Below are positions 26,955-35,510 of a DNA stretch of 64,000 nucleotides, piece by piece; position 1 is the first letter of the stretch, and every line of letters begins with the position of its first letter. The position numbers were made by a program, and so were the translations under genes. The DNA lies in assembly GCA_037131955.1 (NCBI GenBank), contig JBAXQC010000002.1, positions 25,157 to 89,156 of the forward strand, written 5' to 3'. Below the pieces are notes generated by a model. It was not told the origin of the DNA. It searched no databases and saw only the letters and a list, made by a program, of their open reading frames with translations. This stretch comes from CAIMMJ01 sp037131955. Lineage in GTDB: Bacteria; Bacteroidota; Bacteroidia; UBA4408.

Positions 26955-27369
26955 CGGTTCAAAAAATACTACAATCAATAAAAAAGATTTGAAAACAATT
27001 GGTTTATTGCTTAGACTTTATAACAATAAAGTTTACAAGAGGATTCATTTTTTTTTGATGCGAGGTGCTGATGAAGATCCTAATTTAGGTAAGGAAATAA
27101 ATTATCAAAAAAGTAAATATTGGTTTAACATTATTTTCGATTCCAGTCCAAATCCCAAAAGAGATGGAGCAAATAATTATGCTTTGGTTTACAACTATTT
27201 TTTTCTCGAAAAAATAAACGAAAAAGAAGAAGTAATTTTCCAATATAGATACAATCCAGCAAAAAAGGAATTTACTTTAATTGACATGAAAACAGGCCAG
27301 GTGTTTACAGAAGATTTAAGCGAATTGTCAGATGAATTGTTCCAAGAATATGAAAACTGCTGCAATTAA
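26935..27369 (+). CDS. Hypothetical protein downstream of vapC
   Basis: Up to 144 residues; no family recognised. The furthest in-frame start is a TTG at 26935 that overlaps vapC by 20 bp. Other in-frame starts are TTG 26989 and ATG 27058, so the N-terminus is uncertain. The middle is aromatic-rich (KSKYWFNIIFDSSP, NYALVYNYFFLEK) and the tail acidic, ending ENCCN. It has no signal peptide or membrane segment. It may be a cargo gene of the toxin-antitoxin locus or the remnant of a longer gene. Confidence 0.5.
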   Translation: MLIGQNNGSKNTTINKKDLKTIGLLLRLYNNKVYKRIHFFLMRGADEDPNLGKEINYQKSKYWFNIIFDSSPNPKRDGANNYALVYNYFFLEKINEKEEVIFQYRYNPAKKEFTLIDMKTGQVFTEDLSELSDELFQEYENCCN

Positions 27370-27380
27370 ACATATAGAGA

Positions 27381-28025
27381 TTATTCCAATTTAAATTCCT
27401 TCAAAAGCGCTGCTGTTTCTGCCAACATCATTGCTGTAGCGCCCCACACTTCGTGTCCAAAAAAATCGAAATAAGGTGCATTCACAAATAAATTGGTGCC
27501 AGAAAGTTGTATTTTTTTTTCCTTTCTTAGCACTTCATCCATCAAGAAAAAGTAGGGCACTTCAATAATTTTAAATACCTCTCTTTCCTGAGGTATAAAT
27601 TCTAGCGTTTCAAATGCAACGGATAAAAAAGGATATACTAAAAAATTACTTGGCGGAATGTATAATTCACTGAGCTTGCCCAGCACTTTTATTTGATGAG
27701 ATTCAATTCCTATTTCCTCTTGAGTTTCTCTGATAGCAGCCTGTTCAAAGTTAATGTCACCTGGTTCTTTTTTTCCTCCCGGTAAACTTATTTGCCCACT
27801 GTGCACTCCATCGTATTCTATTCTTTTGGTTAAAACAAAATGTGGTACGTTGTTTTTATCCGGAAAAAAAAGCAACATGGTTGCAGCTTCTTTTGCACTT
27901 TTTAATTTCTTGGTGTATTCATCAGTTGATTTTCTGTTTATTGGCGACATTAATTTTTGTGCCTCAAAGCCCGGTAAGGGGTGCATTAATTTATCTTCTA
28001 AAAAATTTACAAATTGATTGTACAT
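27381..28025 (-). CDS. CoA pyrophosphatase-type NUDIX hydrolase
   Basis: 214 residues. The Nudix box is complete: GGKKEPGDINFEQAAIRETQ continues into EEIGI, with the metal-binding REtqEE. Before it lies the CoA-pyrophosphatase subgroup motif LTKRIEYDGVHSGQISLPGG (LLTxR...SGQISFPGG type). It would cleave CoA or oxidised CoA to 3',5'-ADP and phosphopantetheine. No signal peptide. Faces the toxin-antitoxin locus tail to tail with an 11-bp gap. Confidence 0.92.
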   Translation of the reverse strand: MYNQFVNFLEDKLMHPLPGFEAQKLMSPINRKSTDEYTKKLKSAKEAATMLLFFPDKNNVPHFVLTKRIEYDGVHSGQISLPGGKKEPGDINFEQAAIRETQEEIGIESHQIKVLGKLSELYIPPSNFLVYPFLSVAFETLEFIPQEREVFKIIEVPYFFLMDEVLRKEKKIQLSGTNLFVNAPYFDFFGHEVWGATAMMLAETAALLKEFKLE

Positions 28026-28192
28026 CTTGTGCTGAGGAATTTTTGCCTAAAAGTAATTATATTCATAATTGCTGTGGTGTTTTTTTTAAAACTTGATAAA
28101 TTCATTGGAAAAAATTAAAAACTTCTTGTTTTACAATAATTAATTCTCTCAAAATTCAAAAAAAACGTATTTTTCCAAAATAATTTTTTTTA

Positions 28193-29104
28193 ATGAATCT
28201 ACTGCGTCAATTGTGTGCCATTAGAGCTACTTCGGGAAATGAAGTAGTTATGACTTCTTACTTATTGAATTACATCGATAGAGAGAAAAAAAACTGGGCA
28301 AGCAAACCCACTATTTTATTTGGTGATGGACTGCAAGACAGTATTGTTTTAATTTTTGGAAAACCAAAAACAGCTGTATTTGCTCACATGGACAGTATTG
28401 GCTACACTGTTAGATACGGCAATCAATTGGTAAGAATTGGTTCGCCGCATAACAAAGATGGAGATTTGCTTGTTGGCGAAGACCAAAAGGGAAACATTGA
28501 ATGTGAGTTTAAACTTGGAAAAGATGGCGAATTGACTTACGATAATATCAGGCCATTAGAAACAGGAACTACCTTAACTTATAAACCAGATTTTAGAGAA
28601 ACCGATGATTTTGTGCAGTGCTGTTATTTGGACAATAGGTTGGGAATTTATGTTGCATTAAAACTTGCTGAAACAATGGAAAATGGTGCCATTTGTTTTT
28701 CTTGTTGGGAGGAACACGGGGGTGGCAGTGCCGAAAACATTGGAAGAATTTTGTACGAAAAATATCATCTGCGTCAAGCCTTAATTTGTGACATTACTTG
28801 GGTTACCGAAGGTGTTAAACACGGAAAAGGTGTTGCCATTAGTATAAGAGATTCAGGGATCCCAAGAAGAAGTTATGTGAATAGAATTATTGAAATTGCA
28901 AAAAAACATCAAATACCCTATCAATTAGAAGTTGAAGGAAGTGGTGGCAGTGATGGAAATTCTTTGCAACGCAGTCCATTTCCATTAGACTGGTGCTTTG
29001 TTGGTGCACCCGAAGACAACGTTCATACACCCAATGAAATTGTTCACAAAAACGACATTAAAGCAATGATTCAATTGTACACATATCTAGTAAGAGAATT
29101 ATAA
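28193..29104 (+). CDS. M42/M28-like aminopeptidase family protein
   Basis: 303 residues. Opens RQLCAIRATSGNE, the usual start of co-catalytic zinc aminopeptidases of clan MH. Candidate metal ligands are AHMDSIGYTV, YLDNRLGIYVAL, CWEEHGGGSAENIG and a C-terminal VHTPNEIVHKNDI histidine. It is somewhat short for M42 enzymes (about 350), and the first ligand reads HMD as in M42. No signal peptide, so cytoplasmic. First gene of a four-gene tight operon; the adaptor gene starts 8 bp later. Confidence 0.83.
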   Translation: MNLLRQLCAIRATSGNEVVMTSYLLNYIDREKKNWASKPTILFGDGLQDSIVLIFGKPKTAVFAHMDSIGYTVRYGNQLVRIGSPHNKDGDLLVGEDQKGNIECEFKLGKDGELTYDNIRPLETGTTLTYKPDFRETDDFVQCCYLDNRLGIYVALKLAETMENGAICFSCWEEHGGGSAENIGRILYEKYHLRQALICDITWVTEGVKHGKGVAISIRDSGIPRRSYVNRIIEIAKKHQIPYQLEVEGSGGSDGNSLQRSPFPLDWCFVGAPEDNVHTPNEIVHKNDIKAMIQLYTYLVREL

Positions 29105-29112
29105 TAAATAAA

Positions 29113-30219
29113 ATGAAAAAAGTTTTAACCGTATTTTTAATTGCAGGTTTGGTAATAGTATTTATTTGGACATTGTATTTTTTGTATAAAAAATCAGAGA
29201 AAGTGCCTATAAAATACAAAATAGAAAAACCATTTAAGACAGATATTATAAAAAAAGCAATCGCAACAGGCACCGTAATTCCTCGCAAAGAAGTGCTTAT
29301 AAAGTCTAATGTTTCGGGTATTGTAGAAAAAATATTTGTGCAAGCCGGAAAAAATATAAACGTAGGTGACATTATTGCAAAAATAAAAATCATACCCGAT
29401 ATGGTTTCTGTTAACGAAGCAGAGAATAGATTGGCAAGAGCAAAAATTAGTTTAGATCAAAACAAAGTAGAGTTAGACAGAATTCAAAAATTAGTTGAGA
29501 AAGAAGTGTTGCCCAAAACAGATTTTATTGTGGCCGATAACAATTATAAAAATTCTAAACAAGAACTAGAAGCTGCTGAAAATAACTTGCAACTGATAAA
29601 AGAAGGTGCAACAAAAAATAGCGGAACTGCTACCAATACTCTTATAAAATCTACCATTAGGGGAATGATTTTGGATATTCCAATAAAGGAAGGAAACTCC
29701 GTTATCCAAAGCAATAATTTTAACGAAGGCACTACCATTGCCTCTATTGCCGATATGGGTCAAATGATTTTTGAAGGGAAAGTAGATGAATCTGAAGTAG
29801 GCAAATTAAAGCAAGGAATGAAATTAGTGATGACGGTTGGAGCAATAGAAAACATGAAGTTTGATGCTACTTTGGAATACATTTCTCCCAAAGGAATTGT
29901 AGAAAATGGCACTGTACAATTTCTAATTAAAGCTGCAGTTGATATCGATAAATCCTACTTTTTAAGAGCTAACTATTCTGCCAATGCCGATATTGTATTG
30001 GACAAAAGAGAAAAAGTTTTGGCGTTAGAAGAAAGTGTTTTAAAATTTTCGGGCGATAGCATTTATGTTGAAGTAGAAGAAAAGCAAGGAAAATATAAAA
30101 GAGTGAAAATTGAAACAGGAATTAGCGATGGAATAAATATTGAAGTATTGAAAGGATTAAACGGCAACGAAAAAATAAAAGGAAAAGAAGTAGTTGAGGA
30201 GATTAAAACAAATGAGTAA
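29113..30219 (+). CDS. HlyD/MacA-type periplasmic adaptor (membrane fusion protein)
   Basis: 368 residues. One N-terminal membrane helix (about 4-27) anchors a periplasmic protein. ATGTVIPRKEVLIKSNVSG is the biotinyl-lipoyl-like half-motif, followed by a long coiled-coil hairpin (about 98-165) and beta-barrel domains. Such adaptors link an inner-membrane pump to an outer-membrane channel. In this phylum they usually sit next to FtsX/MacB permeases, but none is adjacent here. The MacB-type ATPase at 1.2 kb is a conceivable partner only. Confidence 0.9.
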   Translation: MKKVLTVFLIAGLVIVFIWTLYFLYKKSEKVPIKYKIEKPFKTDIIKKAIATGTVIPRKEVLIKSNVSGIVEKIFVQAGKNINVGDIIAKIKIIPDMVSVNEAENRLARAKISLDQNKVELDRIQKLVEKEVLPKTDFIVADNNYKNSKQELEAAENNLQLIKEGATKNSGTATNTLIKSTIRGMILDIPIKEGNSVIQSNNFNEGTTIASIADMGQMIFEGKVDESEVGKLKQGMKLVMTVGAIENMKFDATLEYISPKGIVENGTVQFLIKAAVDIDKSYFLRANYSANADIVLDKREKVLALEESVLKFSGDSIYVEVEEKQGKYKRVKIETGISDGINIEVLKGLNGNEKIKGKEVVEEIKTNE

Positions 30220-30769
30220 AATTATTGGCGATTTCAATAATAAAATTGTAATTACTGGTGGACCTGGATTTGGAAAATCATCTATTATATTAGAACTAGA
30301 AAAGCGTGGCTACAACTCACAACACGAAATATCCAGAAACATAATTAAGGAACAATTAGACAATGGCGGAGACATTTTGCCTTGGAAAAATTTAAGTACT
30401 TTTAGTAGATTAGTTTTTGAAAAAAGAATTTTACAACACCAGGAAGCAGGGGAGGATAACTTTGTTTTTTTTGACAGAGGAATTCCTGATGTTGTAGCTT
30501 ACATGATGAAAGATGAATTGGAATTGCCCGAAAAATATGTTCATGCTTTAACGGAATACAACTACAACAATTTAGTTTTTATTACACCTGCATGGCAAGA
30601 CATATTTGTGAACGATGCCGAAAGAAAAGAAGATTTTTTTAGTGCTTGCGAAATTCACAAAGTAATATTGGACACATATTTGCGTTTAGGTTATGAATTA
30701 GTTGAAATTCCAAAAGATACTATAGAAAAAAGAGTAGATTTTATTTTGGATAAATTGCCAAAATTATGA
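30212..30769 (+). CDS. P-loop NTPase, AAA_28-like predicted nucleotide kinase
   Basis: 185 residues from ATG 30212, which overlaps the adaptor stop by 8 bp and is the better start; a TTG at 30194 would add six residues. Walker A is ITGGPGFGKSS near residue 11. FFDRGIPDVVAYM is a Walker-B-like segment characteristic of the AAA_28 family, and EIPKDTIEKRVDFIL is the typical C-terminal helix. Members are predicted small-molecule or nucleoside kinases; function is unproven. Co-translated with the upstream adaptor and the downstream Kazal gene. Confidence 0.83.
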   Translation: MSKIIGDFNNKIVITGGPGFGKSSIILELEKRGYNSQHEISRNIIKEQLDNGGDILPWKNLSTFSRLVFEKRILQHQEAGEDNFVFFDRGIPDVVAYMMKDELELPEKYVHALTEYNYNNLVFITPAWQDIFVNDAERKEDFFSACEIHKVILDTYLRLGYELVEIPKDTIEKRVDFILDKLPKL

Positions 30770-31251
30770 ATAGTTTAAAATTTGTATTTTGTTTTTTAAT
30801 TCTTTCGCTGTTTGTAAAAGCACAAAATCAAACTGGGGGATGTATTGATTCTACAAGAATACAGGTAGGACAAGGATTTTGTACCACTAATTTTGAACCT
30901 GTTTGTGGCTGCAACAATGTTACCTATAACAACGATTGTATTGCTATTTCGCAGGGACTAAATAGTTATGTGCAAGGTCCATGTGAACCAATTGCCGCGA
31001 ATTTTTTTCCCAACCCACTTACAACAAATACATTGTCGCTAGACGTAATTTTAAAGAATCCTGACTTTGGTGTTACTGTATTTATTACAGATTTATTTGG
31101 TAAGTATTATTATTATCAAAAATTTAATGGATTTAATAGACAAATTGTAACAATTAACGCAGGAACGTTTGAAGGTGGAATGTATTTAGTTGTATTGCAA
31201 AACAATAATTTTTCGCTCACTAAAAAAATTGTAGTACCGGTGTTGAGGTAG
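30766..31251 (+). CDS. Secreted Kazal-type protease inhibitor domain with T9SS sorting domain
   Basis: 161 residues: a signal peptide ending LFVKAQ, one Kazal domain (about 26-73) and a T9SS C-terminal domain (FFPNPLTTN, then FITDLFGKYYYY, then GGMYLVVLQ, ending KKIVVPVLR). The Kazal spacing is visible as C-x7-C-x10-C in FCTTNFEPVCGCNNVTYNNDC, with an additional cysteine in PVCGC, as in bacterial Kazal domains. It should be exported to the cell surface, where it could block serine proteases. It overlaps the kinase stop by four bases (ATGA) and closes the operon. Confidence 0.88.
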   Translation: MNSLKFVFCFLILSLFVKAQNQTGGCIDSTRIQVGQGFCTTNFEPVCGCNNVTYNNDCIAISQGLNSYVQGPCEPIAANFFPNPLTTNTLSLDVILKNPDFGVTVFITDLFGKYYYYQKFNGFNRQIVTINAGTFEGGMYLVVLQNNNFSLTKKIVVPVLR

Positions 31252-31314
31252 AAAAAATTTAACACAAAGATTACAATGGGTTTCACAAAGTTCACAAGGT
31301 TTTTTGTTTCTCTT

Positions 31315-32895
31315 CTAAAACTGAAAATAAATAAAAGGCTGAATGGCGGAAGATTTTACTTGTATAAAAATATACACTACACACACAATTAAAATTGACT
31401 GAACTAGTAATGGCATTTTAGAAATTAGATTTTCAATTTTTACATCAACTTGTTGCGGGATAAAATGAATAAGATACCCAAAAAGTATAAAAAGAAAAAC
31501 TAGTTTGTAGGAGGTTATGATATCAAAAAATAAGAATCCAGAAAAGTTTGTAAAAACCTGATTTATTAGGCTCCACGCCACTTCAAATGAGCTTGCTCTA
31601 AAAAATATCCAACAAAAGGCAACAAAATGAAAGGTAAGTATTCCACCTAAAATTTTAAATAATGATGGATTTAACTTTCTAGTGATGGGTTCAAACAATT
31701 TTTCAAACGCCAAGGCTAAACCGTGCAATGCACCCCAAAAAATAAACTTCCAAGAAGCGCCGTGCCACAGCCCACCCAGCAACATAGTAACAAATAAATT
31801 TATGTATTGTCTTAGTTTTCCTTTTCTATTTCCACCTAATGGAATGTATAAATAATCTCGCAACCAGCTAGAAAGTGAAATATGCCATCGTCGCCAGAAT
31901 TCTGTAATGCTTGTGCTGATGTATGGAACATTAAAATTATTGGGTAATTTAAATCCAATTAACAAAGCAATTCCTAAAGCCAGGTCTGTGTAACCCGAAA
32001 AGTCGCAATAGATTTGCAGAGTATATCCATAAACACCAAGAAGATTCTCTACACCTGAATACAAGGTGGGATTGTCAAATATTCTATCCACAAAATTTAA
32101 GCTGATATAATCAGAGATAATTGCTTTTTTTACAATCCCAGAAAGTATCAAAAACACGCCACTGCCAATTTCTGATTTTGATGGAATGTGTAAATTTTTT
32201 ATTTGCGGAAATAGCTCGTTTGGTCTTACAATTGGTCCAGCAACTAAATGAGGAAAAAATGAAACATAAAAACAAAAGTCTAATAAATTTTTTTCAGGCT
32301 CTGCTTTTTTGGTATATACATCCGCCAAATAGCTTATCAATTCAAAAGTATAGAAGGAAATTCCCAAGGGTAAGAATATGTTTTGAGGAGTAATTCCAGA
32401 TTCAAAAATTGAATTAATAGATTCTATAATAAAATTAAAATACTTGTAATAACTGAGTAACAGCAAAAGGACAATTATTCCAAAAGCACTTAAAAATTTT
32501 CTTAATTTATTATTTTCAATTCTTCCCATGCTAAGTGCCAATGCAAAAACAAAAACAGTTGTTGCCAACATCAAAATAAAAAAGTATCCACTGCTTTTGT
32601 AATAAAAATAAACAGAGGCAATAACAATCCAGGCATTACGAAGGATTTTATTTGTTTGCAATGGGGTGTTGATGAGCAGAAAAACAAAAAAGAAAATCAA
32701 AAAAAATCCACTGTTAAACAACAAAGGAGCTTTTGAATTATAGCTGAGTTGCCCTTTAAAATCAGTCCACAATTTATTAAGCCATAAAATACTTTCAGGT
32801 GAAACAAAACAAAGCATTTTTTGAAAACTATTCCAAAACCATGAAGAGAATATAGCAAATTTACTGTTAATGGCGATCATATTTTTTATATTCAA
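31315..32895 (-). CDS. MBOAT-family O-acyltransferase (AlgI/DltB-like)
   Basis: 526 residues, about ten membrane helices. The family core is FWRRWHISLSSWLRDYLYIP followed by LGGNRKG, and the active-site region GGLWHGASWKFIFWGALHG carries the invariant histidine. AlgI/PatA-type enzymes move acyl groups across the inner membrane to extracytoplasmic acceptors such as alginate, peptidoglycan or other glycans. Overlap with the upstream SGNH gene (29 bp) points to translational coupling and to a joint O-acetylation pathway. Confidence 0.93.
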   Translation of the reverse strand: MNIKNMIAINSKFAIFSSWFWNSFQKMLCFVSPESILWLNKLWTDFKGQLSYNSKAPLLFNSGFFLIFFFVFLLINTPLQTNKILRNAWIVIASVYFYYKSSGYFFILMLATTVFVFALALSMGRIENNKLRKFLSAFGIIVLLLLLSYYKYFNFIIESINSIFESGITPQNIFLPLGISFYTFELISYLADVYTKKAEPEKNLLDFCFYVSFFPHLVAGPIVRPNELFPQIKNLHIPSKSEIGSGVFLILSGIVKKAIISDYISLNFVDRIFDNPTLYSGVENLLGVYGYTLQIYCDFSGYTDLALGIALLIGFKLPNNFNVPYISTSITEFWRRWHISLSSWLRDYLYIPLGGNRKGKLRQYINLFVTMLLGGLWHGASWKFIFWGALHGLALAFEKLFEPITRKLNPSLFKILGGILTFHFVAFCWIFFRASSFEVAWSLINQVFTNFSGFLFFDIITSYKLVFLFILFGYLIHFIPQQVDVKIENLISKMPLLVQSILIVCVVYIFIQVKSSAIQPFIYFQF

Positions 32896-34102
32896 ACATC
32901 AATGCTTCATACAACAATAAACCTTGCAATTCATAGCCAGCCCTGTTTAAATGAAGCTTGTCCTTAGAAGTTAAGCCCTTATAAAACCATTTATTGATTG
33001 CTCCAAATCCACCCATTACTTTTTGTAAATCGTAAAAGGCAATGTTGTTTGCTTTGGCATAATTCTCTAAAGCTTTGCTTGCTTTTCCATTATTCTTGTT
33101 TTTGTATTTGTACTTTTTATTTGCATCGCCTGGTCCAGTAAGTAAAAATGTGCAATTAGGATGCAAAACTTTTAGTTTTTTTATCAAAGAATCTGCAGAG
33201 GAAATGAACTCTGCATCGTTGTAATTTTTGGCATAAGCTTCATTAGTTCCTAACGAAATAATAATGAGTTGTGGGGACAAAAAAGCACTTTCTAAAATAA
33301 AATCAGTGGCAGAATTATAATGCCTAAATTCTGCGCCATTGTTGCCTACCGAATGGTACAAAACGCCGGGATTATTGTTCATTAAATTTATTCCATGTAA
33401 AATAAATCCAGCTGAATCTGATAATCCATTGTTGGGATTTTCGAAAGCCAAACCTAAAACAGTTTGATTACTTGGGTAACAAAAATTTAAAGGACCATTT
33501 AACTCTCTTGATGGACATTGATTTGCAATTGGTTTTGAAGCACTATCAATAATTACAGGCACAAGATTATTTTCTGTTTGTTTGTAAAAAATCTGTATTT
33601 GATTAAAACAATTAAATGAGCTGTCGTTATAATTTAGTTCAAGAAACAGTTTTGCATTTTGATTTTTAGTGAAAATAGAAATTCCACAAATGCCAATGTT
33701 TAACGTATCTTTTTGATTGACAATTCTTCTGCTTTTCCATTTTACATTGGATGAACTTTTATAACAAAAAGATTCATTGGTTCGAGCAATTTTATTGGGG
33801 AAAATTAAACCTCTTCCGGCATTGCCAAATTTCTGTTGTAACTTGTTTCTCATAAATTCTGGAAAATAATCTGCTTGAATGTGCGAATCGCCAATGTGCA
33901 GGACTGAAACGTTGTTCAAGTCTTTTTTCTCCAAACTTTTTAATCGTTCAAAAAAGTAGTTTAAACTTTCTGAGTTAGCAATAATATTATCTTTTGTATT
34001 TAAAAACGGATATTTTTTTTGCAGAGAATCTATTGTTTGTGAATAAGAAATAAATGAAAAACAAAGAAGCAGGAAGGAGGAATAAATTATTTTTTTTGCC
34101 AT
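32867..34102 (-). CDS. SGNH/GDSL-fold esterase or acetyltransferase, periplasmic (copy 2)
   Basis: 411 residues with a signal peptide ending FISYSQ. SGNH blocks: LHIGDSHIQADYFPEFM (serine in GDSH), IISLGTNEAY, and DKLHLNRAGYEL with the Asp-His pair. Proteins of this kind (AlgJ/AlgX, PatB) transfer the acetyl from an MBOAT donor to a glycan. It overlaps the upstream homologue by 16 bp and the downstream MBOAT gene by 29 bp. Target polymer unknown. Confidence 0.88.
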   Translation of the reverse strand: MAKKIIYSSFLLLCFSFISYSQTIDSLQKKYPFLNTKDNIIANSESLNYFFERLKSLEKKDLNNVSVLHIGDSHIQADYFPEFMRNKLQQKFGNAGRGLIFPNKIARTNESFCYKSSSNVKWKSRRIVNQKDTLNIGICGISIFTKNQNAKLFLELNYNDSSFNCFNQIQIFYKQTENNLVPVIIDSASKPIANQCPSRELNGPLNFCYPSNQTVLGLAFENPNNGLSDSAGFILHGINLMNNNPGVLYHSVGNNGAEFRHYNSATDFILESAFLSPQLIIISLGTNEAYAKNYNDAEFISSADSLIKKLKVLHPNCTFLLTGPGDANKKYKYKNKNNGKASKALENYAKANNIAFYDLQKVMGGFGAINKWFYKGLTSKDKLHLNRAGYELQGLLLYEALMFEYKKYDRH

Positions 34103-35442
34103 AGTGCGTAATTATTTTTTAATGAATTAAAAATTAAATTAGATACTTTTTTGGAGCCTCTAAAATTAAGATGTGTGTAATCTTTGTTGGCAAGCGGATT
34201 GATGCTATCTGCCCATAAAACCATAGAGTTATACCCTCCCATAGATTGATATAAATTAAAGAAGGCCATGTTTTTTTCTTTTGCTAAATACTCTTGCATT
34301 TCTACCAAACTTTCTAATGAAGGTATGGTTTCGTAAATGCCTTCTTGGTTCACATAACTTTTATCGCTTACGCTTACAATTAAAAAGCTTGCATCTGGGA
34401 AAGCTCTTTTAAAATAGGATAACATTTTTTGCATTCCTATTTTGTACCAATTGTAATCTTGGCTTTTTTCTGAAATAACATTTAAGCCGTAATGGATGAT
34501 AATTAAATCGTATTTAATTTTTTCTTGACATGCTTTTAATAAATCTAAAGGAATTTTTGTGAGAGGCAATCCTGAATTTCCTCTAAAAGCAAAATTGTCT
34601 AAAATAAATCCTGAGTCACTCTCAAAGCTGCAGCCATAAATAGGAAATTTTTCACTGGCAGAGATTTCCATTTTTATTTTTTTGAAATCAAATTTATTTC
34701 CAAGCGTAAACTCATTAAATATATCTGTACCCGTTAAATTGGTTGTGCTGTCTCTTTTATTAAAATTCAATTTCAAGCTAAAATCTTTGTTCGTTTTTCC
34801 ATAGAATAATCGAAAGTTTTTTAATGAATTTAGTTTTTCTTTATACACTGCTGTATATTCTGCGTAAGCAGTTTGGCTTGTATTTGCTATATAAGTATAA
34901 CCCGAAATTCCTGGTGGAAATTCTGTGTTTCTTTTGTAATCCACCAAATTTGTATTGCTCCAATTTTCAGAAAATTTGTGGATTATGGTTTGCCTAAATC
35001 CTGCAGTAATACTGGTTATTGGAACAAATCCAACACCCGAGCCACCCAACCAATCCTGAAAACTTCTTCGCAAATCTTGTGTAACTAAATCACCTTCTAT
35101 CATTGAATCTCCAAAGTAAGCAACTCTTATTTTCTTTTGCTTATTTTTTATTTTTTCAAAGAATAACTCAATGTTTTTTATTGAATCTGTACCAAAATCT
35201 TTCAGGAAAATGGTATCGTTTAATACAATTTTCTTAAGTGTATCAATGGTACTAACTTTTATAGGTAACGCAACTTTATTTTTTTTAGAACGTGTTTTTG
35301 TTTTTTTTTCTTCCATAAAAATGGAGTACAAGTAACTAGACTTCTTTAAGTTTTTTATACGATAGAATCTTATAAAAAATTCAGATGCAAGAATAAAAAC
35401 AAACAAAAGTGTAACTAAAAGTAAGGGCTTATAGCGGTTCAA
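34087..35442 (-). CDS. SGNH/GDSL-fold esterase or acetyltransferase (copy 1)
   Basis: 451 residues with an N-terminal signal-anchor (PLLLVTLLFVFILASEFFIRF) and a basic linker near residue 50 (KKTKTRSKKNK). SGNH blocks: VAYFGDSMIEGDLVTQDLR, IHYGLNVIS and DYTHLNFRGS with the Asp-His pair. It is homologous to, but longer than, the next gene; the two likely arose by duplication or act on two acceptor sites. First gene of the three-gene O-acylation operon. Confidence 0.86.
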   Translation of the reverse strand: MNRYKPLLLVTLLFVFILASEFFIRFYRIKNLKKSSYLYSIFMEEKKTKTRSKKNKVALPIKVSTIDTLKKIVLNDTIFLKDFGTDSIKNIELFFEKIKNKQKKIRVAYFGDSMIEGDLVTQDLRRSFQDWLGGSGVGFVPITSITAGFRQTIIHKFSENWSNTNLVDYKRNTEFPPGISGYTYIANTSQTAYAEYTAVYKEKLNSLKNFRLFYGKTNKDFSLKLNFNKRDSTTNLTGTDIFNEFTLGNKFDFKKIKMEISASEKFPIYGCSFESDSGFILDNFAFRGNSGLPLTKIPLDLLKACQEKIKYDLIIIHYGLNVISEKSQDYNWYKIGMQKMLSYFKRAFPDASFLIVSVSDKSYVNQEGIYETIPSLESLVEMQEYLAKEKNMAFFNLYQSMGGYNSMVLWADSINPLANKDYTHLNFRGSKKVSNLIFNSLKNNYALWQKK

Positions 35443-35510
35443 GAAAAACTAGAAAATAGAAGAATTTGAATAATTTATATTAGAAAATAATTAAGAGTAA
35501 TTAAAAATAT

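Noticed and set aside
31255..31300. Repeated CACAAAG motif downstream of the Kazal gene
   Set aside because: Only two exact copies and one CACAAGG variant in an AT-rich gap; no clear structure or periodicity.
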